Both the position numbers and the translations under genes were made by a program. The notes below the pieces were generated by a model, which was not told the DNA's origin, searched no databases, and saw nothing but the letters and a program-made list of their open reading frames with translations. A stretch of 64,000 nucleotides of DNA from Phytophthora colocasiae. Taxonomy: Eukaryota; Oomycota; Peronosporomycetes; Peronosporales; Peronosporaceae. Location: the NCBI GenBank assembly GCA_018806915.1, contig JAGKQI010000059.1, positions 1,054,001 to 1,118,000 on the forward strand, written 5' to 3'. Below, piece after piece: positions 33,429 to 44,616 of this stretch (the first letter of the stretch is position 1; the number at the start of each line of letters is the position of its first letter).

Positions 33429-35278
33429 ATGTTGTTGATTCTAAACTGTGCAGTGGTTGGAGCAGGGAGCACATTTCGTATCCCCATTGACGAAAACGGA
33501 TCGGTGGGTGACCTGAAGCGATCGATCGAGGCGGAGATCCTGAAGAGCTTCGAAGCGGATAGGCTGCAGCTCTTGTTGGCGAAGCAGGACGGTCAATGGC
33601 TCGTGAAAGAAGACTTGAAGAAAGACATGAGTAAGTTGGCGTCGTTGAAGGGTATGAAGTGGAGTTTACGGTCTGTGGGGTTGTCGGGTGATGCATTGGG
33701 GAAACTGGGAGAAGGTGAAGAGAGAGGTCCTGTACACATAGTGGTGGCGGGTCCGAAACAAGAACCTTTTCCTGCTCCTAAAGGTTGGACCAAAGTCCCT
33801 ACATTTCGACCATATCCCGAAGGAATCTATTTGGACCGTCCTCATCTTCTACGTGACACGCTAGTAGAAAAACTTTACGACGCAGTCCTCGCCACGAATT
33901 TTGTATTGGTGTCAGCCTCCCCGGCGTCTGGGAAGACATCTCTACTGCAGCTATTTCGTCAGCGATATCCGGGTATTCACTGCGAGATGCGCATGATCAA
34001 TTTTGGCTCAGCCAGTGAAACCAGGGAAACCCTCTGTCGATGTGGAATTGATATTTCAAAGAAAAAATGTACGCTGGGTGCCGATGGGGCAATGGCTGTG
34101 GTGCTGCTGGACGATTGCCATCGCCAGTATGAAGACAAGGCATTCTGGACTGCGTTGGTCGAGGGTTCTGGCTCATGGATCCCGAAAAACGTGCGATTCG
34201 TGATGGCTAAGCTACATTGCGTTCGATTGAAAGCGAGTTGTGGGATTGTCCTGAGGAGTTCAAGCGCTTTGAGAAAAGGTTCATGACAAGTGACCTCTTA
34301 CTTGACGATGATGAAGCTCGGGAACTTTTTCATTTGGAGACTGGCCTGCCGTCGGAACTGAGGACCCCCGTGCTGGAAGAGCTGATTATTCGAGAATGCG
34401 CTGGGAACGTCTGTGCGTTGCGCATTTTTATTGATAACGTCGGAGAGTTCTTTGAGACCACGTCTCAAGATCAAACCGAAGTGCTGAAGTTTTGTTTCTC
34501 GAGGGGAATGATGGAAACGATGGGTCGCTTGTATGGGAGCTATCACTTTGCACCGCCAAGTAACGAACTTCAGACGTTCTTAGTCAAGTGTTTTTCAGGT
34601 GGCGCTTGTACTCCTCCACCGATGGAAGACGAGGGCAAAAGCTGGTTTAAACGGTTATTCGAGAAGGGAATTATTGTCCAAGGTGAGGATTCGCTGGTCA
34701 AGTTTACGTCGCCATGGGCAGTACGGTATTATTTTCCGTTCCTGTTTCCAATTCGTGGATACCCCAATCCATCGTCTCTAGGTAAACTCGTCAGGAAGGC
34801 GATTGGGAGTATGTCGGCTAAAGTGCTGAAAGAGTCAACTACGGACGAGAATGGCTTCCCACAGCAAGCCACGCTGCAGCATCAGTTCATGGAAGGACTT
34901 GCGCGCTGGACAGCACCGACCTGCTCTATTTGCCCGGAACTCTCCAGTGTTTTCCCTCTTTCGACACGTGGGCACAGTCAACGCAACGGAGAGGCGGGGG
35001 CGATTGACTTCTACTTGGACTTGGGTGATAAGGTTCAGTGGCGAATCGAACTGCTCGCCCACGGTGACGAGAATGGCGAGGAAGTGCCGGAAGAGAGATA
35101 TGCTGTACTTCCAGCAACAGATCACGTTGTCATCGAGTTCCTAGGCAACCAGAACGGGGATATTACGAACGTCAAGCGTATGGCAAAGCGGGTCACCGTG
35201 GTCTTTAAGCTAGGAGATTTCTCGTCGTGTCGGTGCATTTTCGGCAAGGCTGACGAACGGATCCGTTTGGAGAATTAA
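33429..35278 (+). pseudogene. CRN-A2, broken by a 5-bp insertion
   Basis: Same architecture as CRN-A1: LQLLLAK, VHIVVAGP, P-loop ASPASGKTS, Walker B AVVLLDD, WRIELL C-terminal domain. At 34209-34213 five extra bases (GGCTA AGCTA where other copies have GGCTA) shift the frame just after RFVMA. The C-terminal 350 codons stay open in another frame to 35278. It also shares a 6-bp deletion near the C-terminus (CIFGKAD rather than CIFGFGKAD) with A3 and A4. Some promoter sequence upstream is displaced by piggyBac. Confidence 0.93.
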
Positions 35279-35846
35279 GTGCCGTGAAATGAATGTTGCT
35301 TTTGCCTGCCGCTTTTGTATTAATCTTATAGTTAAGAATGGTATGCATTCATCTTCTTTCGGAAGTCATAGCAGTGCAGTATCACAATTCACAATGCTGG
35401 TCATGCTCAGCATGCCATTCACTTCAACATGGCTTCATTTAATCTGCGACATGTTCAGTCCATGGTATCTGATTCGTCAAAGCACTCATCTGTCTTGAAA
35501 TAAACACACCATATTCCGTAATCATTAACAGAGTGTTTGTTGCAATCTTTTGAATCTTTTTTTCATCCAATCAGCGCTCAGTCCGACCACAAAGACTTGA
35601 AACCAACCCCCCGCAGAAGAAAACAGTGAAGAACGTCGCGCATCGGCTCGCCACCTAGCGCTTCCCCACGCCTCCCCCACGCGACCTCACGCGCATTCAG
35701 CAGCCTGGCTACTGCAGACACTCGACTTGGCCTTTTGGGCGCGTCTTCCGCGCTTCGTTGGCGGCTCCAGGAGCTCCAGAAGACGGGAAACGACTAACTT
35801 TTAACGTTGAAGCCGGTTTTAGTGTCTGTTACCTACATTTTAGGCA
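35279..35846 (+). promoter_or_regulatory. CRN-A to EPG5-like intergenic region (unit 1)
   Basis: 568 bp with no gene. It holds the 3' flank of CRN-A and the promoter of the EPG5-like gene, with a CCAAT at about 35567 and a GC-rich stretch before the start codon. Repeated almost exactly at 44049-44616 and 62303-62879. Confidence 0.6.
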
Positions 35847-38800
35847 ATGGAGGCCGTACGCAAGCGTCCACAGCGTCATAAAGTCGCTAAAAAGCAGCAG
35901 CAGCAGCAGCAGCAGCAGCCGAAGAACGTAGTCGCAAGTCTAAGCGACGAGGAGGAGAATGCTGCTGTACAAGCTGCAATTGCGGAGCTGGACGCTATTC
36001 AAGACCATCAGACGACGGACAGATAGATCCGACGCAATGAAGACGACCTCATGGCCTTGTTACAGGTTAATGAGAGACAACAGGAGCCTTTGGTAGCTGA
36101 GGGAGCAGGTTCCCAGCCTCCAGACAATGGTGACGATAATGACCAAGGGAAATCTGTCGGCCAGGATAAACCTGACCATGAAAATACACCAGGAGGGTTT
36201 CGTCTTCGAAGCGCTGTGGTGATAACGTGGAAATTGAGCAAACCATGGAGTTTCAAACCGCTCAGCTGGAAAATATGCAACTTGAAAGACTAAAGGCTCA
36301 TCTGGATAAGTTGCGGCAACTGCGAACCTTTGAGGCGTCGATGCATACTTTCGATTGTGCAATGTCCTATTTTCACGTGGAGAAGTACTTGAACAGAGTG
36401 CTTCAGGAGCCAGATCTGGTCTCATTCCTGAACAAAATGAGTTCATCGTGTGGCGGGAGTGGTGGCATTGACGATTTGGATCTTGTTCCAGAAGGCGCAA
36501 ACTTTTACGAAGGGATCCCTCAAGGTTCGCCGCTGGCTACGTCTTTGGATCATTTGAAGTACTGTTTGGATGTGTTGATTTTCTTTGAGAAAAAGGTGAC
36601 GTTAGGCGAGGAAGGAGTATTTGGACGCGTTCCGCAGTCATTCTATCGTGGTGAGCTTATCTGGCATAGCACGCATGCTAAGATGCACTACAGTGCAGCT
36701 GGCGGTGCTGGAATGGAGCGTAAGATCAAGTGCTACGCTTGCGGTCGATTGAATTCACCGATGAAGTCCAATCAGTGGTGCAAATTGTGTGAAAGCTGCG
36801 ATGTGGTGTTGTATATCCCTCCATCCTCTGTATCAACAAAGACAAACGAGTGGTTTACGAGCGTTCTACGGTTTCGTCAGTCCTTGCAGAAGTGGATTTC
36901 TACATGTATGCAGTGTCTGATGCGTACCAAGACGTTGCAAAATATGCCGTATTTGTTGATGCACGTGATGTACCTGCCTCGGATTTCAACGGACGAGCGG
37001 TCATGGTTTCTACGATTCCTGCAGTTCCCACGCGCTATGGTTCGGACGGATGGATCGTTACGAAATGAATGGAGTGAAGACCTCGTGGACCATTATATTG
37101 CGATGCTGCACTTGGTATTCCATCCTGAGAAGTTGCGGAGGATGTCGATGATTGTATCCAGTGGACCTCCTAACGGCTCAAAGGCGACAAAGACCTCAGA
37201 AGTGGGCGTGGCCGATAACAAAGGGCTGGTTTCACCTGAGTAGGTGCTTTTGGAAAACCCGGAAATGCTGGACCGGTATTTCCTCTCGGACGAAGATTTC
37301 GTTGCCGTGCTGAATCAATTTCCCAATACGTTTGCATTCGGGCAGCTATTCAGTTGCAGCTCGGACGTAAAGAAGTGCTTTAGTCGAGCACTGACGCTGG
37401 TGCTGGAGCTCACACATAGTTTGCGAGCTTTTCAAGAATTCGAGAAGCTGCCGACAAGGATCGCGCAGCTTTTGGGGCACTTGCTAGCTGATGCAGCGGA
37501 GCTTCCTGGATCAGGTCGACCCAACGATGCTGGAGTGAAGGACGCAATTTTTTATCCGACGCTATTTGATCAGCTCTTTCTAACAAGTTTACATGGACTC
37601 ATGGCATCCGACTGCAACCGCGTAGCATGGAAGAGTTTGAGCCTTTTTCCTTTCGCGTCGCTCTCGGAGCTCGCAAAGTGGGATGTGTTGGCTCTGTTAC
37701 TATTCAACCTTCACAGTCTACCTTTAGAGGCGAAAACGGCGTCAGGATGGATGCAGTTTATTGGTAAACCAACATCCCAAGGCGTTGATACAATGGCATT
37801 AGCTCGCCAGCACCTGTACGACCTCATTGAATCAGATACAGACAGCGCGATGTATTTGTTGAACGCAGTTGCCAGTCTCGCTGCATCATGCAAGTCTGAA
37901 AACTCTGGAGAACGTCACGACCTGGTGTCTGTTGCAGTGCACGAGCTGTTCATGGCTGGATACACCGTTGAGCCATGCCAACAGGCACTCGGCGAGAACG
38001 GTGAGCGGGCTGCAGAACCTCTCAGCACAATTTGTTTGGCGCACCCATGGGTTTTGTCGCTTTTGATCACGCTGCTTTTCAAGTATCACCAGTGTGCTGC
38101 TACTTGGATTCACGTGTTCGAGACGTTTCCGATCAATCGGTGGATGCCTACGCCTCAGGATTTGTTAAATCTACAAGAATGGTTGTTGCTAGAGGATACT
38201 GCCGCACCTCGTAGCGCACTGGCTCGTTTTCTGCTTGACCACATTAATTGGGAGTACGATTTCAAGCTGCAGCGGTTGTTTACGGATGCGATGTTACACC
38301 GGCAGGTGGCTCTTATGGTTGCTGAAGCCTTAGTACTGTACAAAACGAGAAAAGAGCGAGCAAGTGATCCAGAGTCAGCTATCGTTTTGTCTGGAGGAGG
38401 ATCACCCCAGAAATTGGAGGTCACTTCAATCGCTAAATCAATTCGTCGTGCGTTATGGCTGGGTGACACGGTGGATTTCGAGAAGTGGTGTTGGAAACTG
38501 ATGCTGAAGCTGAGGTTTTACTCGCCCAAATCGAAGGAGCCTTTATTACCACTCATAGACCTACGCCACGATCGTTCAAGGGAAACATTGACGTTACGAA
38601 GATGGTTCGCTGGAGCTTCAGTTTTGCGGGTGCTACCTTCACGAGTGAAGTGTAAAACGGGAAAATTTTACGAGGAACAAGTATCTCAGTATGGAGGCGG
38701 GGGCGGTAGTAAGCGTAACGCAGTGGAAGTTGGAATTGGTGGAAGCACAGGAGCCCCCATCCAACAAGAAGCTCGACTGCTTTTGACTCCTCAGAATCCA

Positions 38801-40072
38801 AAAGGGATGAGCGGAGCGGATATTGAATCGACAGTTTCAGCTACCGCTGCCCCTCGTACGGAACCAATTGTGGCGTATGTGATCTGTCAAATGACGACTT
38901 TTGTGTTCAGTGGCCGTCTGGATCGCTGGGAGCCGTTGCTAGTGTTGCTGAAGAGCGACTTTTTCCCAGCTGCTATCAAGGTGCTGGAGAATTTATTCCC
39001 GCTCTTGTCACGATTAGACAAGAAGAAAGATTTTCTTGGAGACCCGACACCAGCTTCTGCCCCTCAAGCAGAAAGTGAAAATGAGTCGAAGACTACAACT
39101 TCCAACAGCGAGGATGATGGAGAGACAGCAGCATTATCTTCTGATGAGATTGACGCAGAAACATCGCTACACGGTGGTGTACTAATGGAACTGGACAACG
39201 AACTGGAGGTATGCATGGCAGCGATGCAAGCTTTGTCTACTGACGAATTACTGAGTTTGTTGAGCTCCCTGCACGAGTTCTCGTACATCAATAAAGACGA
39301 GCTCCATCGTATGCAAGAAGTTCTCAACAAGGGATACATCGGAGGTTGGGAAGGTACAGCGAAAGGGAGAATACTGGCAAAACTTCGCTTCGTGCGTGAA
39401 TGCAGCCGTTACCTGCACCCTGTTGTACTGCCTGCACTTATCAACGAGTGTTTCCCCCAATCAAGCCCCATGTCTGTCACCACTTCGACTTTGTTTCATG
39501 GTGCAATGCCGTGGATCTCGTCAGCGTTGGGTGGAGAAAATAGCACAGGGGCATTATCTCCATCGGCAGCATCATCTACCAGCGCTGCTTTATCGATTCG
39601 GAACTCGTCGTTGACGGCCACGACAGCTTCGCTGGCGATGATTTCAGGTAGCGACTATTCCACCTCAGCAAAAGCACTGTGTGCTCTGGTCAGACGCTCA
39701 TTTGAATACTCCGTAGACGACTCAAGTCTGACGGAATCGTTGCGATTTTGGATGAAGTCGCTACTGAGAGTTCCGTTCTGGTATGAAAATGCTGCCTTCA
39801 GACGTGTATTGGATACGATACTGCATTGCAGTATGGAGAGTTCATACGAAGCGAGGAGTAATGGGGGCCCAGTTGACATCTTGTACGAGCTGGTAGCTGA
39901 GGAACGATTCACCAGTCACTGTTCGAGTGAGCCAATTTGTATGCTGGTATGGGGGACTAAGCTTTCTACAGTAGACTTACCTATTGGTTCCACTACCGCT
40001 AGACACAAATGTCCCCGTCCGCCAATTGCTTTCAAACCCAAACCAAAAGTTGGCAAGCTGCACTTTCCCTGA
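35847..40072 (+). pseudogene. EPG5: EPG5-like autophagy gene fragment, copy 1
   Basis: Similar in layout to EPG5, a large autophagosome-lysosome tethering protein. It has a disordered N-arm starting MEAVRKRPQR with eight CAG-coded Gln, a coiled-coil-like segment (QLENMQLERLKAHLDKLRQL), a Cys pair region (CYACGRLNSP..., CKLCESC), then a long helical body (DEDFVAVLNQFPNTFAFGQL, SLSLFPFASLSELAKWDVLA). Breaks: TAG in place of GAG near 36026; about 0.9 kb deleted at 36193 (joins CACCAGGAG to GGTTTCGTC) relative to copy 2; and TAG at 37241-37243, shared with copy 2, where Trp is probable. From 37244 the frame is open for 942 codons to 40072. The C-terminal part of EPG5 is absent. EPG5 assignment rests on pattern memory and is moderate. 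Confidence 0.65.
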
Positions 40073-40105
40073 TTCCCACTTCAAAATCTACAGCCTGGCG
40101 AAAGC

Positions 40106-41938
40106 ATGTCCTTGACACTCAACTGTGCACTCGTTGGAGCAGGGAGCACACTTCCGATTCTCATCGACGAGAATGAGACGGTGGGCGACCTGAAGCGAGC
40201 GATCAAGGCGGGTATACCAACTCTGAAGAACGTCGAAGCAAATATGCTGCAACTTTTCGTGGCGAAGAGGAATGGTAAGTGGCTATATAGAGCACAAGCG
40301 GAGGCAGGCTTGGCGGAAACTAGTGGCTTAGAGACACTGGATGGGAGACAATCGGCTCTGCAGTGCGTAGGGTGGTCGCGAAATGATATGGCGGAGCTGG
40401 ATGAACAAACGCAAGATGACCTTCTACACGTGCTGGTGACAGCTCCTGAGAAAGAGCAGATATTCCCTTCATATCGACTGTACTCTGGAGGAATCAATGT
40501 GCGGCTCCCTCATCTTCCTCGTGCTGCGTTAGTGGCGAGACTCCTTGCTACAGTTCTCCTGCAAAATTTCGTGCTGTTGTCGTCTCCTCCCGCTTCCGGG
40601 AAGACGTCACTGTTGACATTATTTCACGAACAGTACTGGGCTTCGTATCACTGTGAGGCAGTCTCGTTGAATCACTCGGATTCAGCTACAGACATCCTCC
40701 GCCGAATTGGAATTAGGTATCAACAGTGCCAGCGCTGGTTTCTCCACTGGCCTTAGCAGTATTGTGCTTTTGGACGATGCTCAGTGCAAGTATCAAGACA
40801 AACAGTTTTGGACTGCTTTAGTCAAGGGCCTTGGCTCGTGGATTCCAACGAGCGTACGGTTTGTAATTTCCGTGACGCATTCGCTTGGCGGCGAGTTGCT
40901 GGACAGTCCTGTTGAGTTCGCGAGTTTTCGAAAACTGGTGTGGAATGATCTTACACTTAGTGACGATGAAGCACGAAGCCTTTTGGGCCATTCAGAGATT
41001 GGACTACCCTCGAAGCTGAGGTCTCGAGCGGTGAAACAAATGATTATTTGCATGTGCGGTGGGTACATCGGTGCTTTGCGCATTTGCATCGACTTTCTCT
41101 CGGAGATCTTGAGAAGACATATCCGCAACCCAACGAAGTGCTGTCATTTTGCTTGTCGGACATAATGGCCCTGGAAATAGGCCGGTTGTATGTGAAGAAA
41201 GATCCAGTTCCTATCAGCACCAAGCTTCAGTCATTCTTGACCAAGTGCTTGTTGCATGATTCGATGCCTCCACCGATACAAGGTGAAGATAAAATCTGCT
41301 TTGAGCGACTGAAGACAGCCGGTATTATTGATCAAGATGTGAATTCGTTTGTGACGTTTACGTCGCCGATAGCCAAGAGATACTATACCAAGCACCTATT
41401 TCCGAACCGCGGACACCACAATCCGTCATCGCTGAACGACCTCGTCAGGTTAGCGATCGGGAAAATGTCGGCAAGCGTGCTTGAACAGTCTACAGTTAGC
41501 AAGACAGATTTTCCTAAGGAAGCCACGTTTCAGCACCAGCTAATGGCAGGAATTGCAGCCGTGACGGAGCCTACCTGCTCGATTTGCCCCGAGCTGTCCA
41601 AAACCTTTCCGTCTTCAGGTCAACAATCTAGCCGGCGCATTAAAGGAGAAGTTGACTTCTACTTAGATGGAGGTCTTCAATGGGGAGTCGAGTTGCTCGT
41701 CAATGGCAAAGGAATCACCAAGCATATGGATCGATTTGCTCCTGGTGGCAAATATTACGCGCTTAGAGCGTCCGATTACGCCGTCATCGATTTCCGATGC
41801 AACAAGAGCGGGAAGGTCACGAACGTCCTGCGCAAAGACAAAAGAGTCTCCGTGTTTTTTCGGCAGGGTGATTACTCGTCATGTAAGTGCATCTTTGGAT
41901 TCAACAAGGAAGTGGTAACGATCCATTTGGAGAACTAA
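40106..41938 (+). pseudogene. CRN-B2 crinkler, two frameshifts
   Basis: Starts 33 bp after the EPG5-like stop. The N-terminus has LQLFVAK and, before the NTPase, LHVLVTAP, the two canonical CRN motifs. Walker A is SSPPASGKTS and Walker B SIVLLDDA. The frame breaks near 40717-40750, just before Walker B, and this break is shared with CRN-B3. A second, private 1-bp deletion lies near 41109 (AGATCTTGAG versus AGATCTTTGAG). The C-terminal domain (WGVELLVNG, YAVIDFRCN, SSCKCIFGF) matches CRN-A in layout. The product would be a P-loop NTPase effector if intact. Confidence 0.92.
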
Positions 41939-42204
41939 GTGCCTTTGCAGCACGAAATGATCGTTTCATCTGTCATTTCTATTATTTTACTTGCCAACAC
42001 GTCAAACTAGGACATCCTGCTAACGAAACAGGATCAACCATGCTACCGCAGTAATAACGGAAAACTCCAACATCAATAATTGACGAAGTACATGTAGATA
42101 GATGGGTCGAGACAATAGAAGAACAACATCGCTACCTTCGTTCAACATTCCAGGTTTTCTCTTCGGTTCTTTCTCCATTTCAGAATCCACAGCGTAGAGC
42201 TAAC
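41939..42204 (+). promoter_or_regulatory. CRN-B2 to CRN-A3 intergenic region with 38-bp deletion
   Basis: Same as 29177-33428 without piggyBac, except that 38 bp between AATTGAC and GAAGTACATG are missing, including the TTAA used by piggyBac. The CRN leader CTTTCTCCATTTCAGAATCC is kept. Confidence 0.75.
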
Positions 42205-44048
42205 ATGTTGTTGATTCTAAACTGTGCAGTGGTTGGAGCAGGGAGCACATTTCGTATCCCCATTGACGAAAACGGATCGGTGGGTGACCTGAAGCGATCG
42301 ATCGAGGCGGAGATCCTGAAGAGCTTCGAAGCGGATAGGCTGCAGCTCTTGTTGGCGAAGCAGGACGGTCAATGGCTCGTGAAAGAAGACTTGAAGAAAG
42401 ACATGAGTAAGTTGGCGTCGTTGAAGGGTATGAAGTGGAGTTTACGGTCTGTGGGGTTGTCGGGTGATGCATTGGGGAAACTGGGAGAAGGTGAAGAGAG
42501 AGGTCCTGTACACATAGTGGTGGCGGGTCCGAAACAAGAACCTTTTCCTGCTCCTAAAGGTTGGACCAAAGTCCCTACATTTCGACCATATCCCGAAGGA
42601 ATCTATTTGGACCGTCCTCATCTTCTACGTGACACGCTAGTAGAAAAACTTTACGACGCAGTCCTCGCCACGAATTTTGTATTGGTGTCAGCCTCCCCGG
42701 CGTCTGGGAAGACATCTCTACTGCAGCTATTTCGTCAGCGATATCCGGGTATTCACTGCGAGATGCGCATGATCAATTTTGGCTCAGCCAGTGAAACCAG
42801 GGAAACCCTCTGTCGATGTGGAATTGATATTTCAAAGAAAAAATGTACGCTGGGTGCCGATGGGGCAATGGCTGTGGTGCTGCTGGACGATTGCCATCGC
42901 CAGTATGAAGACAAGGCATTCTGGACTGCGTTGGTCGAGGGTTCTGGCTCATGGATCCCGAAAAACGTGCGATTCGTGATGGCTACATTGCGTTCGATTG
43001 AAAGCGAGTTGTGGGATTGTCCTGAGGAGTTCAAGCGCTTTGAGAAAAGGTTCATGACAAGTGACCTCTTACTTGACGATGATGAAGCTCGGGAACTTTT
43101 TCATTTGGAGACTGGCCTGCCGTCGGAACTGAGGACCCCCGTGCTGGAAGAGCTGATTATTCGAGAATGCGCTGGGAACGTCTGTGCGTTGCGCATTTTT
43201 ATTGATAACGTCGGAGAGTTCTTTGAGACCACGTCTCAAGATCAAACCGAAGTGCTGAAGTTTTGTTTCTCGAGGGGAATGATGGAAACGATGGGTCGCT
43301 TGTATGGGAGCTATCACTTTGCACCGCCAAGTAACGAACTTCAGACGTTCTTAGTCAAGTGTTTTTCAGGTGGCGCTTGTACTCCTCCACCGATGGAAGA
43401 CGAGGGCAAAAGCTGGTTTAAACGGTTATTCGAGAAGGGAATTATTGTCCAAGGTGAGGATTCGCTGGTCAAGTTTACGTCGCCATGGGCAGTACGGTAT
43501 TATTTTCCGTTCCTGTTTCCAATTCGTGGATACCCCAATCCATCGTCTCTAGGTAAACTCGTCAGGAAGGCGATTGGGAGTATGTCGGCTAAAGCGCTGA
43601 AAGAGTCAACTACGGACGAGAATGGCTTCCCACAGCAAGCCACGCTGCAGCATCAGTTCATGGAAGGACTTGCGCGCTGGACAGCACCGACCTGCTCTAT
43701 TTGCCCGGAACTCTCCAGTGTTTTCCCTCTTTCGACACGTGGGCACAGTCAACGCAACGGAGAGGCGGGGCGATTGACTTCTACTTGGACTTGGGTGATA
43801 AGGTTCAGTGGCGAATCGAACTGCTCGCCCACGGTGACGAGAATGGCGAGGAAGTGCCGGAAGAGAGATATGCTGTACTTCCAGCAACAGATCACGTTGT
43901 CATCGAGTTCCTAGGCAACCAGAACGGGGATATTACGAACGTCAAGCGTATGGCAAAGCGGGTCACCGTGGTCTTTAAGCTAGGAGATTTCTCGTCGTGT
44001 CGGTGCATTTTCGGCAAGGCTGACGAACGGATCCGTTTGGAGAATTAA
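42205..44048 (+). pseudogene. CRN-A3, frameshift in a G run near the C-terminus
   Basis: Open with all CRN-A motifs through residue ~520. One G is then lost from a G5 run at 43767-43770 (GAGGCGGGGCGATT versus GAGGCGGGGGCGATT). The frame is altered and ends at 43914, while the normal C-terminal domain lies in another frame to 44048. The WRIELL domain would be lost. The lesion is in a homopolymer, so a sequencing error cannot be excluded. Confidence 0.92.
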
Positions 44049-44616
44049 GTGCCGTGAAATGAATGTTGCTTTTGCCTGCCGCTTTTGTATTAATCTTATA
44101 GTTAAGAATGGTATGCATTCATCTTCTTTCGGAAGTCATAGCAGTGCAGTATCACAATTCACAATGCTGGTCATGCTCAGCATGCCATTCACTTCAACAT
44201 GGCTTCATTTAATCTGCGACATGTTCAGTCCATGGTATCTGATTCGTCAAAGCACTCATCTGTCTTGAAATAAACACACCATATTCCGTAATCATTAACA
44301 GAGTGTTTGTTGCAATCTTTTGAATCTTTTTTTCATCCAATCAGCGCTCAGTCCGACCACAAAGACTTGAAACCAACCCCCCGCAGAAGAAAACAGTGAA
44401 GAACGTCGCGCATCGGCTCGCCACCTAGCGCTTCCCCACGCCTCCCCCACGCGACCTCACGCGCATTCAGCAGCCTGGCTACTGCAGACACTCGACTTGG
44501 CCTTGTGGGCGCGTCTTCCGCGCTTCGTTGGCGGCTCCAGGAGCTCCAGAAGACGGGAAACGACTAACTTTTAACGTTGAAGCCGGTTTTAGTGTCTGTT
44601 ACCTACATTTTAGGCA
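44049..44616 (+). promoter_or_regulatory. CRN-A to EPG5-like intergenic region (unit 2)
   Basis: Near-identical to 35279-35846. It shares with it the 9-bp deletion after CTTTCGG that CRN-A1 and A4 lack. CCAAT is present near 44337. Confidence 0.6.

Noticed and set aside
40717..40760. A tiny intron explaining the CRN-B frame break (GTATCAACAGTGCCAG)
   Set aside because: It would be 16 bp, too short to splice; a frameshift shared by descent is simpler.
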